Origin: Sulfurospirillum deleyianum DSM 6946
Lineage (GTDB): Bacteria; Campylobacterota; Campylobacteria; Campylobacterales; Sulfurospirillaceae
Direction: 5' to 3'
Assembly: GCF_000024885.1 (NCBI RefSeq)
Contig: NC_013512.1
Location: 620,001-684,000 of the forward strand
Length of the DNA stretch: 64,000 nucleotides
Positions 17,196-28,116 of the stretch are shown one piece after another. A program made the translations under genes and the position numbers. Each line of letters opens with the position of its first letter. Positions within the stretch are counted from its first letter, which is position 1. The notes under the pieces are model-generated. The model was not told where the DNA came from. It was given only the letters and a program-made list of their open reading frames with translations, and ran no database searches.

Positions 17196-18374
17196 ATGCC
17201 AAATTTTCATAGCAATCATCTCAAAACACTTACGTATCCTTGCCATGCTGGAGAAACAACTTTTTTATGGGAAGCACACTCTCATCGAGGAAATAAATTG
17301 GTGATGGCTTCTTCTAAAGGGGAGCCATTACTGATTCGTATCCAGTCAAAAAAAGAGGGCGGTTTTCTCATCAAAGGGGATAAGGTCACTCGTCCTACAC
17401 AAGCCTCTTTTTTACAAAAGGTATTGATGGATTTTAGGGATGTGAGTGAAGCGAATGTGACATATTCAAATATTGAGCCTAAAAAGTTTTTACATGTAAA
17501 GACATCTCCTTATTTAAAAGAGATTGATTTTTTTGCCCATGATTTTAAGGTAGAGCGTGAAATTTGGGTTGAGATTGGGTTTGGAAGTGGACGACATCTG
17601 CTGCACCAAGCCAAAAAAAATCCGCATATTCAATTCATTGGCTTAGAGATTCACAAGCCCTCGATTGAGCAAGTTTTAAAACAGTGTGAATTACAGGGCA
17701 TTGAGAATATTTTAGTGGTGGATTATGATGCAAGGCTTTTTATGGAGTTTCTTCCCTCCAATGTCGTTGGACGTATTTTTGTTCATTTCCCTGTTCCGTG
17801 GGATAAAAAACCACATCGAAGAGTCTTCTCTGCGGCATTTATCGAAGAGGCGCTTCGGGTTTTACATGTAAACGGAACTTTGGAGCTTCGAACCGACAGT
17901 GCGCTCTATTTTGAGTTTTCTTTCATGCAAATGATGCACCTCTCTCAAGCAGAAGTTCATGTCAAAAAAAATGCAGCGTTAGAGATTACCAGTAAGTATG
18001 AAGATCGTTGGTTAAAAATGGAAAAAGATATTTATGATGTCATTTTGACCAATGAAAGAGAATCTGAAGCTATTGATAAAATGGGAACGCTCTTTTTTGA
18101 TGAAAAAGTGGACTTCTCAAAAATTCGTAAACAGTTTAAAGAGGAACTTTTACGAGGAGATGGTTTTTTTGTTCACTTTGAAGAGTTGTTTGAAAGTAAT
18201 GATGAACGGGGTTTGATTCGTATCTCCTTTGGTGCAAATGAACGCAATGAAAAGTGTTATTTGTTGATTGAACAAGGTAAAGTTTCGTATCTTCCTGATG
18301 CTATTTTGGCAACCAAAAGCAATCAATTAGCACACAGTTTAATGAAAGAGTGGTTTCATGGAATATGTCATTAA
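17196..18374 (+). CDS. trmB: tRNA (guanine-46-N7)-methyltransferase, long form
   Basis: This 392-residue SAM-dependent enzyme makes m7G46 in the variable loop of tRNAs. The catalytic domain is central: SAM site EIGFGSGRHLLHQAKKNP, then FIGLEIHKPSIEQVL, and the signature FVHFPVPWDKKPHRRVFS. Compared with the usual 200-240 residues it carries an N-terminal extension of about 125 residues and a C-terminal extension of about 90; this long form is typical of Campylobacterota. It contains two perfect copies of the dispersed palindrome (17489-17500 and 17861-17872), read as LHVK and LHVN. It overlaps ftsE by 17 bp. Confidence 0.92.
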   Translation: MPNFHSNHLKTLTYPCHAGETTFLWEAHSHRGNKLVMASSKGEPLLIRIQSKKEGGFLIKGDKVTRPTQASFLQKVLMDFRDVSEANVTYSNIEPKKFLHVKTSPYLKEIDFFAHDFKVEREIWVEIGFGSGRHLLHQAKKNPHIQFIGLEIHKPSIEQVLKQCELQGIENILVVDYDARLFMEFLPSNVVGRIFVHFPVPWDKKPHRRVFSAAFIEEALRVLHVNGTLELRTDSALYFEFSFMQMMHLSQAEVHVKKNAALEITSKYEDRWLKMEKDIYDVILTNERESEAIDKMGTLFFDEKVDFSKIRKQFKEELLRGDGFFVHFEELFESNDERGLIRISFGANERNEKCYLLIEQGKVSYLPDAILATKSNQLAHSLMKEWFHGICH

Positions 18375-19029
18375 AGCCAATAATTTAAATTTGAGTTATG
18401 GGCGAGATGAGCCTATTATCACTGATGCAAGTCTGCAAATTAAAGCGCAAGAGTTTGTGTTTATTACAGGCAAAAGTGGTAGCGGCAAATCAACCATTAT
18501 CAAATCGCTTTATGGAGAACTTTTTCCCAATATGGGAGACTTAAATGTGTGCGGTGTAGATTTTAAAAACATTACAGGCTCGAAGCTTAATATTTTAAGA
18601 CGCTATTTGGGTGTTGTTTTTCAAGATTATAAGCTGATTGATGAGTGGACAGTTGAACAAAACGTGATGTTGCCTTTGATTATTGGAGGGTTTTCAAAAA
18701 GTGTTTGTGTCAAACAAGCCCATAAGTTATTAAAACATGTCAAACTACTGCATAAAATCAATAAATATCCCTATGAACTCAGTGGTGGTGAACAACAACG
18801 TGTTGCTATGGCACGAGCACTAGCACACAATCCTATTCTCATTTTAGCGGATGAGCCCACGGGTAATTTAGATAGTTATTCTAGCGAAGTGATTTGGAAT
18901 TTATTAAAAGGGGCGAAAGAGCATTTAGGCACAACCGTTTTGGTGGTCACCCACAATATTCCCTCAACGCTTGGAATTGATTATAAACACTATTTTTTAG
19001 AAGGTGGCATATTGCATGAAGTCAATTAA
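18358..19029 (+). CDS. ftsE: Cell division ATP-binding protein FtsE
   Basis: This 223-residue ABC ATPase has Walker [11 protein letters not shown]-loop VVFQDYKLI, signature [15 protein letters not shown], Walker [13 protein letters not shown] and the switch His in VVTHN. FtsE drives the FtsX membrane protein, which relays ATP hydrolysis to periplasmic murein hydrolase activators at the division site. It overlaps trmB by 17 bp and ftsX by 26 bp, so the cluster is translationally coupled. Confidence 0.95.
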   Translation: MEYVIKANNLNLSYGRDEPIITDASLQIKAQEFVFITGKSGSGKSTIIKSLYGELFPNMGDLNVCGVDFKNITGSKLNILRRYLGVVFQDYKLIDEWTVEQNVMLPLIIGGFSKSVCVKQAHKLLKHVKLLHKINKYPYELSGGEQQRVAMARALAHNPILILADEPTGNLDSYSSEVIWNLLKGAKEHLGTTVLVVTHNIPSTLGIDYKHYFLEGGILHEVN

Positions 19030-19825
19030 CAGTCATTTTTCTATTATGATTTCTGTTTTTATTTTGCTTTTTTCCTTTCAATTTACACGTGTTGTCAATA
19101 CAATCGTGAATGATTACGCTGTGAAAATTATTGATGATTATGCGATTGTATTGGTTTCTTCATCCGAGTTAACAGAGGAGACACTTAAAAAAGAGATTCC
19201 TGAAATACACTCTTTAAGTGAAATTAGCAGTAAAAAAATCTTAGATCGTCTCAAAAATGATATGTCTTCAAAAAATTTAACACTGCTACAAGTGGCTCTT
19301 CCAAAATTTTATTCTTTAAAACTAGAGACACTCCCCAATCAAAAACGCCTTGAATCAATCAAACAAAAATTAGCTTCTATAACAAGCATTACGCGCATTG
19401 AAACCTTTGCAAAAACACATGAAAAAGTCTTTAAAATGTTTTTGCTTTTACAGTCGATGGTGTATGTTTTTGCTTTTTTTATCGGCTTTGTTGCGATTTT
19501 GTTGATTTTTAAACAGATTCGTATTTGGACGTATGAACACAATCGTAGAATGTCGATTATGACTCTTTTTGGGGCATCTTTTTTTATGAAAAGTGCGATG
19601 TTGTATCGTATGACATTGGTTGATTCTTTCTTGAGTGCGATAGCTGTTTGTCTGGTTTATATGATTGCTCCAAAATTGGCGATAGTGCAAAATTTTGCCA
19701 ACGAGTTAGATATTCGTTTACCTGAATTTAATTTTTTAGTCGAGGGTGGAACACTCATAGGTGTCTCTTTACTCTTCTCTTTTCTTGCTGTGACGATGGT
19801 TGCTCGTAGGATTGGACGTGTATGA
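19004..19825 (+). CDS. ftsX: Cell division protein FtsX
   Basis: This 273-residue membrane protein has four predicted membrane segments: one near the N-terminus, then a periplasmic region to about residue 145, then three towards the C-terminus (MVYVFAFFIGFVAILLIF, MTLVDSFLSAIAVCLVYM, GVSLLFSFLAVTMVA). That topology is the FtsX arrangement, in which the large periplasmic loop binds an EnvC-type coiled-coil protein. The next gene, overlapping by 4 bp, is such a protein. Sequence conservation is low, so the call rests mainly on topology and position after ftsE. Confidence 0.88.
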   Translation: MAYCMKSINSHFSIMISVFILLFSFQFTRVVNTIVNDYAVKIIDDYAIVLVSSSELTEETLKKEIPEIHSLSEISSKKILDRLKNDMSSKNLTLLQVALPKFYSLKLETLPNQKRLESIKQKLASITSITRIETFAKTHEKVFKMFLLLQSMVYVFAFFIGFVAILLIFKQIRIWTYEHNRRMSIMTLFGASFFMKSAMLYRMTLVDSFLSAIAVCLVYMIAPKLAIVQNFANELDIRLPEFNFLVEGGTLIGVSLLFSFLAVTMVARRIGRV

Positions 19826-21048
19826 AACAATGGTTTTGGTTCTTTCTTATGAGTCTGCTCACTCTTGATGTATACGCAAATACGAGTAAAAAAATCAGTG
19901 AAAATGCAAAGACATTAGAATCAAAAATTGAAACAGAAAAAAAGATTCATGGAAAATTACAAGATATTGCTGATGATATTTTAGAAGAAGAAAAAAATAT
20001 TGAGAAAATCAAAGAGAAAATTGAACATTTAAGCCAAAATATCAATGATTCTCAGGAGAGTGTACAACGAAAACAAGAGTATCTTGAACGCATGGTCAAA
20101 GATACACAACTTCTTTCCTTAAAAAAGAAAGATTTAGAGCATAAGTTGATTAAAATTATTGCTGAAGATTTCTCCTTTTATCTTATCTCTGATAGTAATT
20201 ATATGGATAATGAAGATGGCGTTTTGGTCGATGAAGTGTTGCAAAAAATGGATGTGATTATGCGCAAGGAAATTGGGCAATTAAGCACTAATTATAAGCA
20301 AATCAATGACCAAATCACATCTCAAAGCAGTGAAATTAAAACGCTTTATACCGAAATTCAAAGTGCAAAAAATAAAAAAGATGAGTTACTGAGCTTAGAA
20401 AAAAAACGTGAGAGTTCTATTGCTCAATTAAATGCTAAAAAAGTAAATTATAAAAAACAGTTAGATGATATTGCAAAAGAGCGGGATGAAATTAGGGCGA
20501 CACTGGAAAAGCTTAAAATTATAAAAGCCCAAGAGGAGACACAACGCTTAGCTGCTGAAAACGCTAAAAAGCAAAAAATACAAGAAAAAAGTGTTTCCAC
20601 AGACAAATCAGATATTCGACAAATTGGTTCTTCGTATCAAAATAGCCATGTTAAAAAATATGTGGGTGAAAAAACCATTGCTCCTTTGGAAAGTTATCGA
20701 GTGAAACGTCGTTTTGGTGATTATGTTGATCCTATTTATAAAATCAAAATTTTTAATGAATCCATTGTGCTGAGTTCAAAAACATCAGATGCTGTTGTTA
20801 AAAGTGTTTTAAATGGAAAAGTTATTTTTGCTAAAGATACAGCATCTATGCAAAAAGTGATTATTATTGAACATGGAGATGAAATTCATACGATTTATGC
20901 GCATCTCTCAAAGATTGCTCCTACTATTCAGGTGGGGCAGAAAATTAAAAAAGGGTATGTGATTGGACGTGTTGACAATGATTTGACATTTGAAGTGACA
21001 CAGAAGAATTTTCACATCGACCCTTTAGAACTCATTGGTGCAAAGTAA
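19822..21048 (+). CDS. EnvC-like murein hydrolase activator with degenerate LytM domain
   Basis: This 408-residue exported protein has a signal peptide (to about residue 19), a long coiled coil at about 20-250, and a C-terminal peptidase M23/LytM-like domain. The M23 zinc ligands look lost: where HxGxD is expected the protein has NESIVLSSKTSDAVV, and where HxHFE is expected it has DNDLTFEV. The remaining HTIYAHLSK and VGQKIKKGYVIG keep the fold recognisable. That combination matches EnvC, which activates amidases without cutting murein itself. It overlaps ftsX by 4 bp, as expected of FtsX's partner, and an AMIN-domain amidase lies 5.5 kb downstream. Confidence 0.85.
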   Translation: MKQWFWFFLMSLLTLDVYANTSKKISENAKTLESKIETEKKIHGKLQDIADDILEEEKNIEKIKEKIEHLSQNINDSQESVQRKQEYLERMVKDTQLLSLKKKDLEHKLIKIIAEDFSFYLISDSNYMDNEDGVLVDEVLQKMDVIMRKEIGQLSTNYKQINDQITSQSSEIKTLYTEIQSAKNKKDELLSLEKKRESSIAQLNAKKVNYKKQLDDIAKERDEIRATLEKLKIIKAQEETQRLAAENAKKQKIQEKSVSTDKSDIRQIGSSYQNSHVKKYVGEKTIAPLESYRVKRRFGDYVDPIYKIKIFNESIVLSSKTSDAVVKSVLNGKVIFAKDTASMQKVIIIEHGDEIHTIYAHLSKIAPTIQVGQKIKKGYVIGRVDNDLTFEVTQKNFHIDPLELIGAK

Positions 21049-21056
21049 GTTTTTAG

Positions 21057-21833
<777 letters not shown>

Positions 21834-21842
21834 GGGAAAAAC

Positions 21843-22058
21843 ATGCAAAGAACAGAAGAAATTACAGCAAAAGCGTTAGAATTGGTTGGACAGGATCGTT
21901 ATAAATTAGTGATGATGGTTTCTAAAAGAGCTGATCAACTTTCAAACGGTGCTGAACCATTGATTAAAGCGGATAAAAACAAACAAAAATTTACCGACAT
22001 TGCACTTTTGGAAATTGCAGAAGGTAAAATTAGATTAGATTCTATTACTGATTGTTAA
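21843..22058 (+). CDS. rpoZ: RNA polymerase omega subunit
   Basis: This 71-residue protein has the omega pattern: RTEEITAKALELVGQDRYKLVMMVSKRADQL, then a variable stretch, then DIALLEIAEGKI. Omega helps assemble the beta' subunit and, in many bacteria, contributes to ppGpp binding. It sits between pyrH and spoT with gaps of 9 and 10 bp, the common rpoZ-spoT pairing. Confidence 0.95.
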   Translation: MQRTEEITAKALELVGQDRYKLVMMVSKRADQLSNGAEPLIKADKNKQKFTDIALLEIAEGKIRLDSITDC

Positions 22059-22068
22059 GTCAATTCTC

Positions 22069-24225
22069 TTGGAAGAGTTAATTGAGATTGTAAAAGAGTG
22101 CAAAAGCTCTGATAGTGCGGTTGAACTCTTATACAAATATATTAAACCAACGCCTAATGTTGAAAAAGCAGTTGCGTTTACGATTGCGAAACATCAAGGA
22201 CAGTATCGTAAGAGCGGTGAAGCCTATGTTGTTCACCCCTTGTTGGTATGTGTCTTTGTCGCTTACTTAGGCGGTGATGAATCGATGATTGTTGCAGGCT
22301 TACTTCATGATGTGGTCGAAGATACTTCTTGTTCGGCAGAAGAGATTAGAGCACTTTTTGGTGAAGAAGTGGGGCATCTTGTTGATGGATTAACTAAGAT
22401 TGTTGAAATTCGAGATATTGAACTGATTCCCTCTTATTCCAATGATAAATTAGTGGCTTCTGCATTAACCTTTCGTAAAATGTTAATTGCTTCTATTCGT
22501 GATGTCCGCGTTTTAGTCGTAAAGTTATGCGATCGCTTGCACAATATGTTAACCCTATCTGCATTAGATGCCATTAAACAAAAACGTATTGCAGAAGAGA
22601 CGTTAGTTGTTTATGCACCCATTGCACATCGTTTAGGTATCTCTTCTATTAAAAATCTTTTAGAAGACTTAAGCTTTGCCTATGTGATGCCTAACGAATA
22701 TGGCAAGATTGATACCTACATCAAAGAACATGGTCAACAGCTTCAACTTCGCTTGAATCATTTTATCTCTAAAATTAAAAATCATATGATTAAAGAGGGA
22801 TTTATTGAGAGTGATTTTACGATTCAAAAGCGTGTTAAACACTACTATTCTATCTATTTGAAGATGCAACGTAAAGGAGTCAGTATCGAAGAGGTACTGG
22901 ATCTCTTAGCGATTCGTATTATTGTGAGAACACCCATTGATTGTTATCGTGCTTTAGGAATTGTGCATCAACATTTTAGACCACTCATTTCTCGTTTTAA
23001 AGACTATATCGCTATTCCTAAAGAGAATGGCTATCAGACGATTCATACAACGGTATTTGATGATAAATCGATTATTGAATCTCAAATTAGAACCTATGAT
23101 ATGAATAAAACAGCTGAATATGGTGTTGCAGCACACTGGAAATATAAATCAGGTGGGCTCAATCCAAAGTTGGATTGGCTCAATGATTTAAATACCCAAA
23201 ATGAAGAGATTGATAATATTGAAGATTTTTATGCGATTGCAAAAGATAACCTTTACAGTGAAGATATCGCAGTTTTTTCTCCCAAAGGGGATATTTTTAC
23301 ACTTCCTCGTGGAGCGACTGTTTTAGATTTTGCGTATGAAGTGCATACGGAAGTGGGAATGTATGCGGATGAAGCGTTTGTCAACAAACAAAAAGTTCCA
23401 CTTTTAACAGAGCTTAAAAATGGTGATATCGTACGCATTGTAACTTCAAAAGAGCCAAAATATCGATGCACATGGGTTAATAGCGTTAAAACAGGTAAGG
23501 CAAAAACAACGATTCAAGCGCACTGCCGCCAGAAAATTAAAGAGATTAACCACAAAGTGGCATTAAAAATTTTATCTTATACTTTTAGTGTCAATCAAAG
23601 TAAAATTGAGTCATGGGTCGAGCAAGAACATGCGATGAAAAAGATTTTTAAGGTTGCAACGGATTCTATCTATTTGCAAGATGTGGCCAATACATTAAAA
23701 TTGTATGCGCTTCAAGATACACTTCTTTTTCCTTTATTGAAAAAAGATCGCTATCGCATTAAAAAACAAAAATTTGAAAATATTGTTATTTATTCGAATC
23801 ATAATATTTCAAATGTCTATTTTGACTACTGTTGTCATCCAAAACGAGGCGATGATATTGTTGGTTTTAAAAAAGGAAACGATGTTTTTGTCCATCATAA
23901 ATTGTGTGAACGTGCGACTTCCTTGATGGAAGCGGATGAGCCAATGGTTTTTGTAAAATGGACGAGAGAAGCACCTGAACGTTATAAACTTATTGTAAGT
24001 TTGGATAACAAAAAAGGCTCTTTAGCCTCATTTTTAGCTTATTTGGCTAAAATGCAGATTAATCTTGTGACGATTGAACTTGGAAAATCTGAAGAAGAGG
24101 GGCATGCGGATTACTTTGAAATGATTCTTGAATTACCTGATAAAAATATCAGTGCTGTACGAGAAAATCTTAAAGGGAAATACCGTGTGATTGAACTTGT
24201 TTCAGTCAATGATGCGTATAAATAA
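22069..24225 (+). CDS. spoT: Bifunctional (p)ppGpp synthetase/hydrolase
   Basis: This 718-residue Rel/SpoT protein is the main source and sink of the alarmone ppGpp. An N-terminal HD hydrolase domain has GLLHDVVEDT and LCDRLHNMLTL. The synthetase domain has RFKDYIAIPKENGYQTIHT and EYGVAAHWKYK. A TGS domain follows (AVFSPKGDIFTLPRGATVLDFAYEVHT), then a helical region, and a C-terminal ACT domain with KLIVSLDNKKGSLASFLAYL. Both catalytic sites look intact. The start is a TTG at 22069 with no strong ribosome-binding site, probably coupled to rpoZ. Confidence 0.95.
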   Translation: MEELIEIVKECKSSDSAVELLYKYIKPTPNVEKAVAFTIAKHQGQYRKSGEAYVVHPLLVCVFVAYLGGDESMIVAGLLHDVVEDTSCSAEEIRALFGEEVGHLVDGLTKIVEIRDIELIPSYSNDKLVASALTFRKMLIASIRDVRVLVVKLCDRLHNMLTLSALDAIKQKRIAEETLVVYAPIAHRLGISSIKNLLEDLSFAYVMPNEYGKIDTYIKEHGQQLQLRLNHFISKIKNHMIKEGFIESDFTIQKRVKHYYSIYLKMQRKGVSIEEVLDLLAIRIIVRTPIDCYRALGIVHQHFRPLISRFKDYIAIPKENGYQTIHTTVFDDKSIIESQIRTYDMNKTAEYGVAAHWKYKSGGLNPKLDWLNDLNTQNEEIDNIEDFYAIAKDNLYSEDIAVFSPKGDIFTLPRGATVLDFAYEVHTEVGMYADEAFVNKQKVPLLTELKNGDIVRIVTSKEPKYRCTWVNSVKTGKAKTTIQAHCRQKIKEINHKVALKILSYTFSVNQSKIESWVEQEHAMKKIFKVATDSIYLQDVANTLKLYALQDTLLFPLLKKDRYRIKKQKFENIVIYSNHNISNVYFDYCCHPKRGDDIVGFKKGNDVFVHHKLCERATSLMEADEPMVFVKWTREAPERYKLIVSLDNKKGSLASFLAYLAKMQINLVTIELGKSEEEGHADYFEMILELPDKNISAVRENLKGKYRVIELVSVNDAYK

Positions 24226-24237
24226 TTGTAGAAGGAA

Positions 24238-25458
24238 ATGGACGTACCCATGGAGATGAAGATTCAAAATGCGTTAAATGAGATTAAACGTGGTATCAGC
24301 GAAATAATTGATGAAGAGCGCATTGTTACATTAATTAAAAAATATTTTGAAAAAGGTGAGACATTTTTAGTCAAGGCTGGTTTTGATCCCACTGCTCCTG
24401 ATTTACATTTAGGACATACTGTCTTACTTCAAAAAATGGCATTACTCCAAAAATATGGTGCTATTGTACAGTTTTTGATTGGTGATTTTACAGGAATGAT
24501 TGGCGATCCCACAGGTAAAAATGAGACACGTAAAAAATTAACACGTGAGGTTGTTTTAGCAAACGCTGAAACTTATAAAGAGCAAGTGTTTAAAATTTTA
24601 GACCCAGCAAAGACGGTTGTTATGTTTAACTCTGAGTGGTTAGGGAGTATGAGTGCAAGCAGTCTGATTGAGCTTACTACAACGTTTAACGTAGCTCGTA
24701 TGTTAGAGCGTGAAGATTTTGAAAAACGATACAAATCTCAAATGCCTATTTCTATTAGTGAGTTTTTGTACCCTCTTTTACAAGGATACGACAGTGTGGC
24801 GATGAAATGTGACATTGAAATGGGTGGAACGGATCAGAAGTTCAATCTGTTAATGGGACGTCATTTGCAACGTGTTTATGGTATTGGTAAAGAGCAAGCG
24901 GTTATGATGATGCCTTTACTTGAAGGTTTGGATGGCGTCAATAAGATGAGCAAATCATTAGGCAATTACATTGGCGTGACAGAAGCACCTGCGGATATGT
25001 TTGGAAAGATGCTTAGTATTTCTGATGTTCTCATGTGGCGTTACTATGAGCTTTTAAGTAGCAAAAGTTTAGAAGAGATTGCTCGTTTAAAACACGATGT
25101 TGAAGAGGGGGAAATTCATCCAAAACATGCTAAAGAGATGATTGCGATGGAGATAGTAACGCGTTATCATGGAGCAGATGAAGCTTTAAAAGCACAAGAA
25201 ACATTTAATCGTGTCCATGCTCAAAATGAGATACCACACGATATTGAACTCTTTACATGTAAAGAGCCTATTTGGATTGCAAAAGCGTTGGTGGATTGTG
25301 GTTTGGAAGAATCCACATCACAAGCACGAAGGGATATTAAACAAGGCGGCGTAAAACTCAATCAGATTAAAGTTGAGGATGAACAGTTACAACTTGAGTG
25401 TGGCGAGTATGTTCTTCAAGTTGGCAAGCGGAAGTTTGCTAAATTAAAGGTGCAATGA
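24238..25458 (+). CDS. tyrS: Tyrosyl-tRNA synthetase
   Basis: This 406-residue class I synthetase has the HIGH-type motif [12 protein letters not shown], the tyrosine-binding region [22 protein letters not shown], the KMSKS loop [10 protein letters not shown] and a C-terminal S4 RNA-binding domain ([14 protein letters not shown]). The start is uncertain: ATG 24238 lies very close to its AAGGA, and ATG 24250 and 24256 are alternatives. A perfect TTTACATGTAAA (25252-25263) encodes FTCK in the linker before the S4 domain. The next gene overlaps by 4 bp. Confidence 0.95.
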   Translation: MDVPMEMKIQNALNEIKRGISEIIDEERIVTLIKKYFEKGETFLVKAGFDPTAPDLHLGHTVLLQKMALLQKYGAIVQFLIGDFTGMIGDPTGKNETRKKLTREVVLANAETYKEQVFKILDPAKTVVMFNSEWLGSMSASSLIELTTTFNVARMLEREDFEKRYKSQMPISISEFLYPLLQGYDSVAMKCDIEMGGTDQKFNLLMGRHLQRVYGIGKEQAVMMMPLLEGLDGVNKMSKSLGNYIGVTEAPADMFGKMLSISDVLMWRYYELLSSKSLEEIARLKHDVEEGEIHPKHAKEMIAMEIVTRYHGADEALKAQETFNRVHAQNEIPHDIELFTCKEPIWIAKALVDCGLEESTSQARRDIKQGGVKLNQIKVEDEQLQLECGEYVLQVGKRKFAKLKVQ

Positions 25459-26555
25459 TGTCTTTACAACCACTTCACATTGGAAAACATACCATTCAAT
25501 ACCCTATTGTACAAGGGGGTATGGGACTTGGAATTAGTTGGGATAAACTAGCAGGGACTGTAAGCTTAGAGGGTGGGTTAGGTGTTATTAGCTCTGTTGG
25601 AACAGGCTATTATGAACAACGCCAGTACAGCAAAAAAAATATCAATACCCGCCCTTTTGAAACAGAAAATTTTTATTCTAAAACAGCACTAACGGCGATC
25701 GTTAAGAATGCTCGTAAAATTTGTGGCTCAAACCCATTGGCGATGAATATTTTATATGCCATCAATGATTATGAAAGAGTGATTAAAGATTCCTGTGAAG
25801 CAGGTGTTGATATTATCATTACGGGAGCTGGTTTACCAACCAATATGCCAGAATTTACAGCTGATTATCCTGATGTGGCACTGGTTCCTATTGTCTCTTC
25901 TGCAAAAGCGTTAAAAATTATTTGTAAGCGCTGGACACAACGATATAACCGTTTGCCTGATGCGATTGTGGTCGAAGGACCTTTAAGTGGAGGACATCAA
26001 GGTTTTACGTATGAGCAATGTTCTCAAGAAGAGTATCAATTAGAAAATCTCATTGGACCTATTCGTGATGAAGTGAAGGTGTGGGGTGATTTTCCTTTAA
26101 TTGCTGCTGGAGGCGTTTGGAATCATGATGATATTATGAAAATGATTGCATTAGGAGCCAATGGTGTACAAATGGGAACACGCTTTATTGGAACCCATGA
26201 GTGTGATGCAGACCAGAATTTTAAAGAAGTTCTATTAAAAGCGAAGAAAGAAGATATTCAGCTTTTTAAATCACCTGTGGGCTATCCTGCTCGAGGTGTC
26301 AAAACCAATTTAATTGAAATGGTTGAAAAAAGGGAAGGTCCTCCTATTCGATGTATTAGTAACTGTGTGAGTCCGTGTCATAGAGGACAAGAGGCTAAAG
26401 CTGTTGGCTATTGTATTGCGGATCGTTTAAGCGATGCGTATATGGGAAAAGTAGAGACAGGTCTTTTCTTTACTGGTGCGAATGGTTATAGACTCAATGA
26501 AATTATTAGTGTGAAAGAGCTTATGCAAAAGTTGGTCTATGGGGAAGCGCATTAA
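25455..26555 (+). CDS. Nitronate monooxygenase / FabK-like flavoprotein
   Basis: This 366-residue TIM-barrel flavoprotein is of the 2-nitropropane dioxygenase family. Visible motifs are [12 protein letters not shown] at the N-terminus, [24 protein letters not shown] and the phosphate-binding [32 protein letters not shown] (positions about 215-245). The family includes nitronate monooxygenases, which detoxify propionate 3-nitronate, and the FabK enoyl-ACP reductase; the sequence alone does not decide. A Cys-rich stretch near residue 300 ([12 protein letters not shown]) is unusual and could bind a cofactor. It overlaps tyrS and the amidase gene. Confidence 0.82.
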   Translation: MMSLQPLHIGKHTIQYPIVQGGMGLGISWDKLAGTVSLEGGLGVISSVGTGYYEQRQYSKKNINTRPFETENFYSKTALTAIVKNARKICGSNPLAMNILYAINDYERVIKDSCEAGVDIIITGAGLPTNMPEFTADYPDVALVPIVSSAKALKIICKRWTQRYNRLPDAIVVEGPLSGGHQGFTYEQCSQEEYQLENLIGPIRDEVKVWGDFPLIAAGGVWNHDDIMKMIALGANGVQMGTRFIGTHECDADQNFKEVLLKAKKEDIQLFKSPVGYPARGVKTNLIEMVEKREGPPIRCISNCVSPCHRGQEAKAVGYCIADRLSDAYMGKVETGLFFTGANGYRLNEIISVKELMQKLVYGEAH

Positions 26556-28116
26556 AGTATTTTTCCTTTTAATGGTGACATGTATGGCGCTTTTTGGGGC
26601 GCCAAATTACATGCAACAATTAGAACAGTACGACGCACAACTAAAAGGCGCAACGCATGATGAAGTCTTGCGTATTTTTCATGGATTGAAATCTGTTTAT
26701 ATTCAGTCCATTGTCAAAGGCGACGATAGCCTTAAAAAAGAGACACTAGAGCGTTTGATTGCAACGTCTAAACAACTGAAATTTGATAGTTCAAAGTATG
26801 AATCAGAACTTGCAACGATGTCGAAAGAAAGTTCATCTTCTGCGTCTAAAACACAGGCTGTATCGTCTACAGTTCGCAAAGAAAACATGAATCAGCCTTC
26901 AGAAGCCTCTGCTTTTTCTCCAACAAAAAAGGTACAAGAGAGTACGAGAGCTTTTCTCTCCAATCAAACGACAACGACACTGCCCAAAAGTTTTAAGGGA
27001 AAAAATGTTTTACAAAGTGTTGAAACCACAGAAGATGAAGTTATATTACATTTTGGCTCGTCTGTTGTAGAAAAGAGTGTGAAAGTCTTTATTCTTAAAA
27101 GTGCACAGAGTTATAAAAAGGTCATTGATATTCCAGCGGTGATTTTAAATGCTCCTTTGGCGATTAAAACGCCTCAAAAACTAAATTCTTTACGCATTAG
27201 TCAATATAACAATGACCTGATTCGAGTTGTTATAGATGCGCCACGTTCTTTGGATACGTATGTGAGTGCATTGGATGGAAAAGTTATTCTCTCTTTAGAT
27301 AAAAAGCCTCAGTTAACACAGCCTAGCAAAAAAGAATCCTCCCCTGAGCCGATGAGAGATGTTGAAAAAAAAGTTCCGTTGGTTGCTTCAAAGGTACCAT
27401 CGTCTGATCTTCCTACCCCTACATCAAGTCCAAATCGTCATAAGACCATTGTGATTGATGCAGGGCATGGTGGAAAAGATGCGGGGGCTATTGGTTATAA
27501 GAAAAATATGGAAAAGCATTTGGTTTTAGAGATGGCTTTACAATTAGGGAAAGAGCTGAAAAGTCGTGGATATAAAGTTTTTTATACTCGACAAAAAGAT
27601 GTGTTTATTAATCTTAGAGATAGAACAAAAGTGGCAAACGATAAAAATGCGGATTTATTTATTTCATTGCATGCAAACGCTGCTCCCACAGAAGCGAAAA
27701 AACTCTCTATGAAAGGCTTAGAGACTTTTTTTCTCTCTCCTGATCGTTCAGAACGTTCTAAAAACGTTGCGGCTTTAGAAAACCAGTCAGATATGGAAGA
27801 GATGGATTATTACTCTAAGGAGACTTTTTTAAATGTCTTTAATCGTGAAAAAATTATTCTCTCCAATAAAGCGGCTATTGATGTACAATCGAGCATGCTC
27901 AAACAGGTAAAAAAGCGTTACGCTGTTGAAGATGGGGGTGTCAGAGAAGCACCGTTTTGGGTACTTGTAGGGGCAACGATGCCCTCTGTATTAATTGAAA
28001 TAGGGTATATTACTAATCCAGAAGAATCTATGAATATGCATAACCCCTCGTATCAAAAATTGATTGTTGAGGGCATTAGCGATGGACTGGATCGATATTT
28101 TACAAACAATCCTTAA
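26539..28116 (+). CDS. N-acetylmuramoyl-L-alanine amidase with AMIN domain
   Basis: This 525-residue exported amidase has a signal peptide (to about residue 21), a Ser-rich linker, an AMIN domain at about 150-250 (VETTEDEVILHFGSSVVEKSVKVFI) that targets septal peptidoglycan, and a C-terminal Amidase_3 domain from about residue 300. Zinc ligands are visible: His in IDAGHGGKDAGAIG, Glu in EKHLVLEMA, His in LFISLHANA, and the catalytic Glu in VLIEIGYITNPEE. It cleaves the bond between N-acetylmuramic acid and L-alanine during daughter-cell separation and is the probable target of the EnvC-like activator upstream. It overlaps the convergent cinA-like gene by 17 bp. Confidence 0.92.
   Translation: MGKRIKVFFLLMVTCMALFGAPNYMQQLEQYDAQLKGATHDEVLRIFHGLKSVYIQSIVKGDDSLKKETLERLIATSKQLKFDSSKYESELATMSKESSSSASKTQAVSSTVRKENMNQPSEASAFSPTKKVQESTRAFLSNQTTTTLPKSFKGKNVLQSVETTEDEVILHFGSSVVEKSVKVFILKSAQSYKKVIDIPAVILNAPLAIKTPQKLNSLRISQYNNDLIRVVIDAPRSLDTYVSALDGKVILSLDKKPQLTQPSKKESSPEPMRDVEKKVPLVASKVPSSDLPTPTSSPNRHKTIVIDAGHGGKDAGAIGYKKNMEKHLVLEMALQLGKELKSRGYKVFYTRQKDVFINLRDRTKVANDKNADLFISLHANAAPTEAKKLSMKGLETFFLSPDRSERSKNVAALENQSDMEEMDYYSKETFLNVFNREKIILSNKAAIDVQSSMLKQVKKRYAVEDGGVREAPFWVLVGATMPSVLIEIGYITNPEESMNMHNPSYQKLIVEGISDGLDRYFTNNP

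Noticed and set aside
26576-26581. ACATGT at the start of the amidase gene as another motif copy
   Set aside because: The flanks are G and A (GACATGTAT), so the palindrome does not extend beyond the central hexamer.
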